The notes under the pieces were generated by a model. The model was not told the DNA's origin. It saw only the letters and a list, made by a program, of their open reading frames with translations, and did no database searches. From NCBI RefSeq assembly GCF_017876095.1, contig NZ_JAGINM010000007.1, positions 248,001 through 312,000 of the forward strand: a DNA stretch of 64,000 bases, written 5' to 3'. The DNA is from Azospirillum agricola. Its GTDB lineage: Bacteria > Pseudomonadota > Alphaproteobacteria > Azospirillales > Azospirillaceae. Position 1 is the first letter of the stretch. Every line of letters starts with the position of its first letter. Both the position numbers and the translations under genes were made by a program. Positions 63,572 to 64,000 of this stretch are shown one piece after another.

Positions 63572-64000
63572 ATGACCGCTGCCCGCGCCGCCGCGGACAT
63601 CCTCCACCGCGCCTCCGGCCGCCGGCCGCGGGTCGGCATCGTGCTGGGGTCCGGCCTGGGCGGCATCGCCGACCGGATCGCCGGCTCCGTCGCCATCCCC
63701 TACACCGAGATTGCCGGCTTTCCGGTCCCCAGCGTCGCCGGCCATGCCGGGCGGCTGGTCGTCGGCACGCTCGGCGGAGTCGAGGTCGCCTGCATGCAGG
63801 GGCGTGTCCACGCCTACGAGGGCAATGGCTTCGACGCCTTGAAGACGGCGATCCGCGCGCTGAAGCTCGCCGGCTGCGACACGCTGGTTCTGACCGCCGC
63901 CGCCGGTTCCCTGCGGACCGATGTCGGGCCGGGCCGGCTGATGGCCATCAGCGACCATCTGAACCTGCTGGGCGCCAATCCGCTGACCGGCCCCAACGAC
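63572..64000 (+). CDS. Purine nucleoside phosphorylase (3' end beyond the window)
   Basis: The first 143 codons of a PNP/MTAP-family enzyme, in frame to the window edge. The signature is RVGIVLGSGLGGIADRI, followed by IPYTEIAGFPVPSVAGHAGRLV and MQGRVHAYEG, and TAAAGSLRTDVGPGRLM. The enzyme splits purine nucleosides with phosphate into base and (deoxy)ribose-1-phosphate. It sits 14 bases after cdd in the nucleoside salvage operon. The xanthosine-specific and inosine/guanosine forms cannot be told apart here. Confidence 0.92.
   Translation, partial: MTAARAAADILHRASGRRPRVGIVLGSGLGGIADRIAGSVAIPYTEIAGFPVPSVAGHAGRLVVGTLGGVEVACMQGRVHAYEGNGFDALKTAIRALKLAGCDTLVLTAAAGSLRTDVGPGRLMAISDHLNLLGANPLTGPND

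Overview
The window looks like chromosome of a high-GC alphaproteobacterium of the Rhodospirillales, most likely Azospirillum or a close relative. The grounds are strong G/C preference at third codon positions, alphaproteobacterial gene neighbourhoods (sdhE-mfd, flhB-cckA-recA, fliL-fliM-DUF6468-motE), SAM-II and guanidine-II riboswitch types, and a direct-repeat LexA box before recA. The assignment rests on gene content read by eye, not on a search. I see no IS element, prophage, integrase, rRNA operon or CRISPR array.

Layout. 1-5600: a SAM-II riboswitch with attenuator before metZ, a phasin, three uncharacterised proteins and a tandem pair of DUF6524-like membrane proteins. 5700-14300: an MlaA-like protein, then an RND efflux operon (adaptor, novel membrane-anchored periplasmic protein, pump, small membrane protein, SH3-domain protein) and two small secreted proteins. 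14400-24200: OsmC, a guanidinium exporter under a guanidine-II riboswitch, sdhE, mfd, a HEAT-ACT fusion, a PRC-barrel lipoprotein, an RTX protein, small envelope proteins and a MATE pump. 24200-28500: gyrA, coaD, tRNA-Lys and a degenerate receiver protein.

28500-59900 is mostly motility. flgF-flgG-flgA-flgH run leftward from a sigma-54 promoter with FlbD-like palindromes upstream; fliL-fliM-DUF6468-motE run rightward from the same intergenic region. cheZ heads a coupled set with two MotB-like proteins and a large TPR protein. fliP-fliO-(unknown)-flhX run leftward and flgB-flgC-fliE-fliQ-fliR-flhB-cckA rightward. Between these sit bfd with a Fur-like site, an RlmM-like methyltransferase, an M10 protease with four exact 41-residue repeats, a patatin, a fasciclin protein and kup. 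recA follows cckA under an SOS box.

60100-64000: a K+ channel fused to a zinc ribbon, then a nucleoside uptake and salvage operon (two ABC permeases, cytidine deaminase, and a purine nucleoside phosphorylase cut by the window end).

The most notable items are the two riboswitches, the RND operon with unfamiliar accessory proteins, the HEAT-ACT and channel-zinc-ribbon fusions, the 41-residue-repeat protease, the MotB-like pair after cheZ, the sigma-54/palindrome region, and a candidate structured RNA near 36.6 kb. No wholly new defence-type system was evident.
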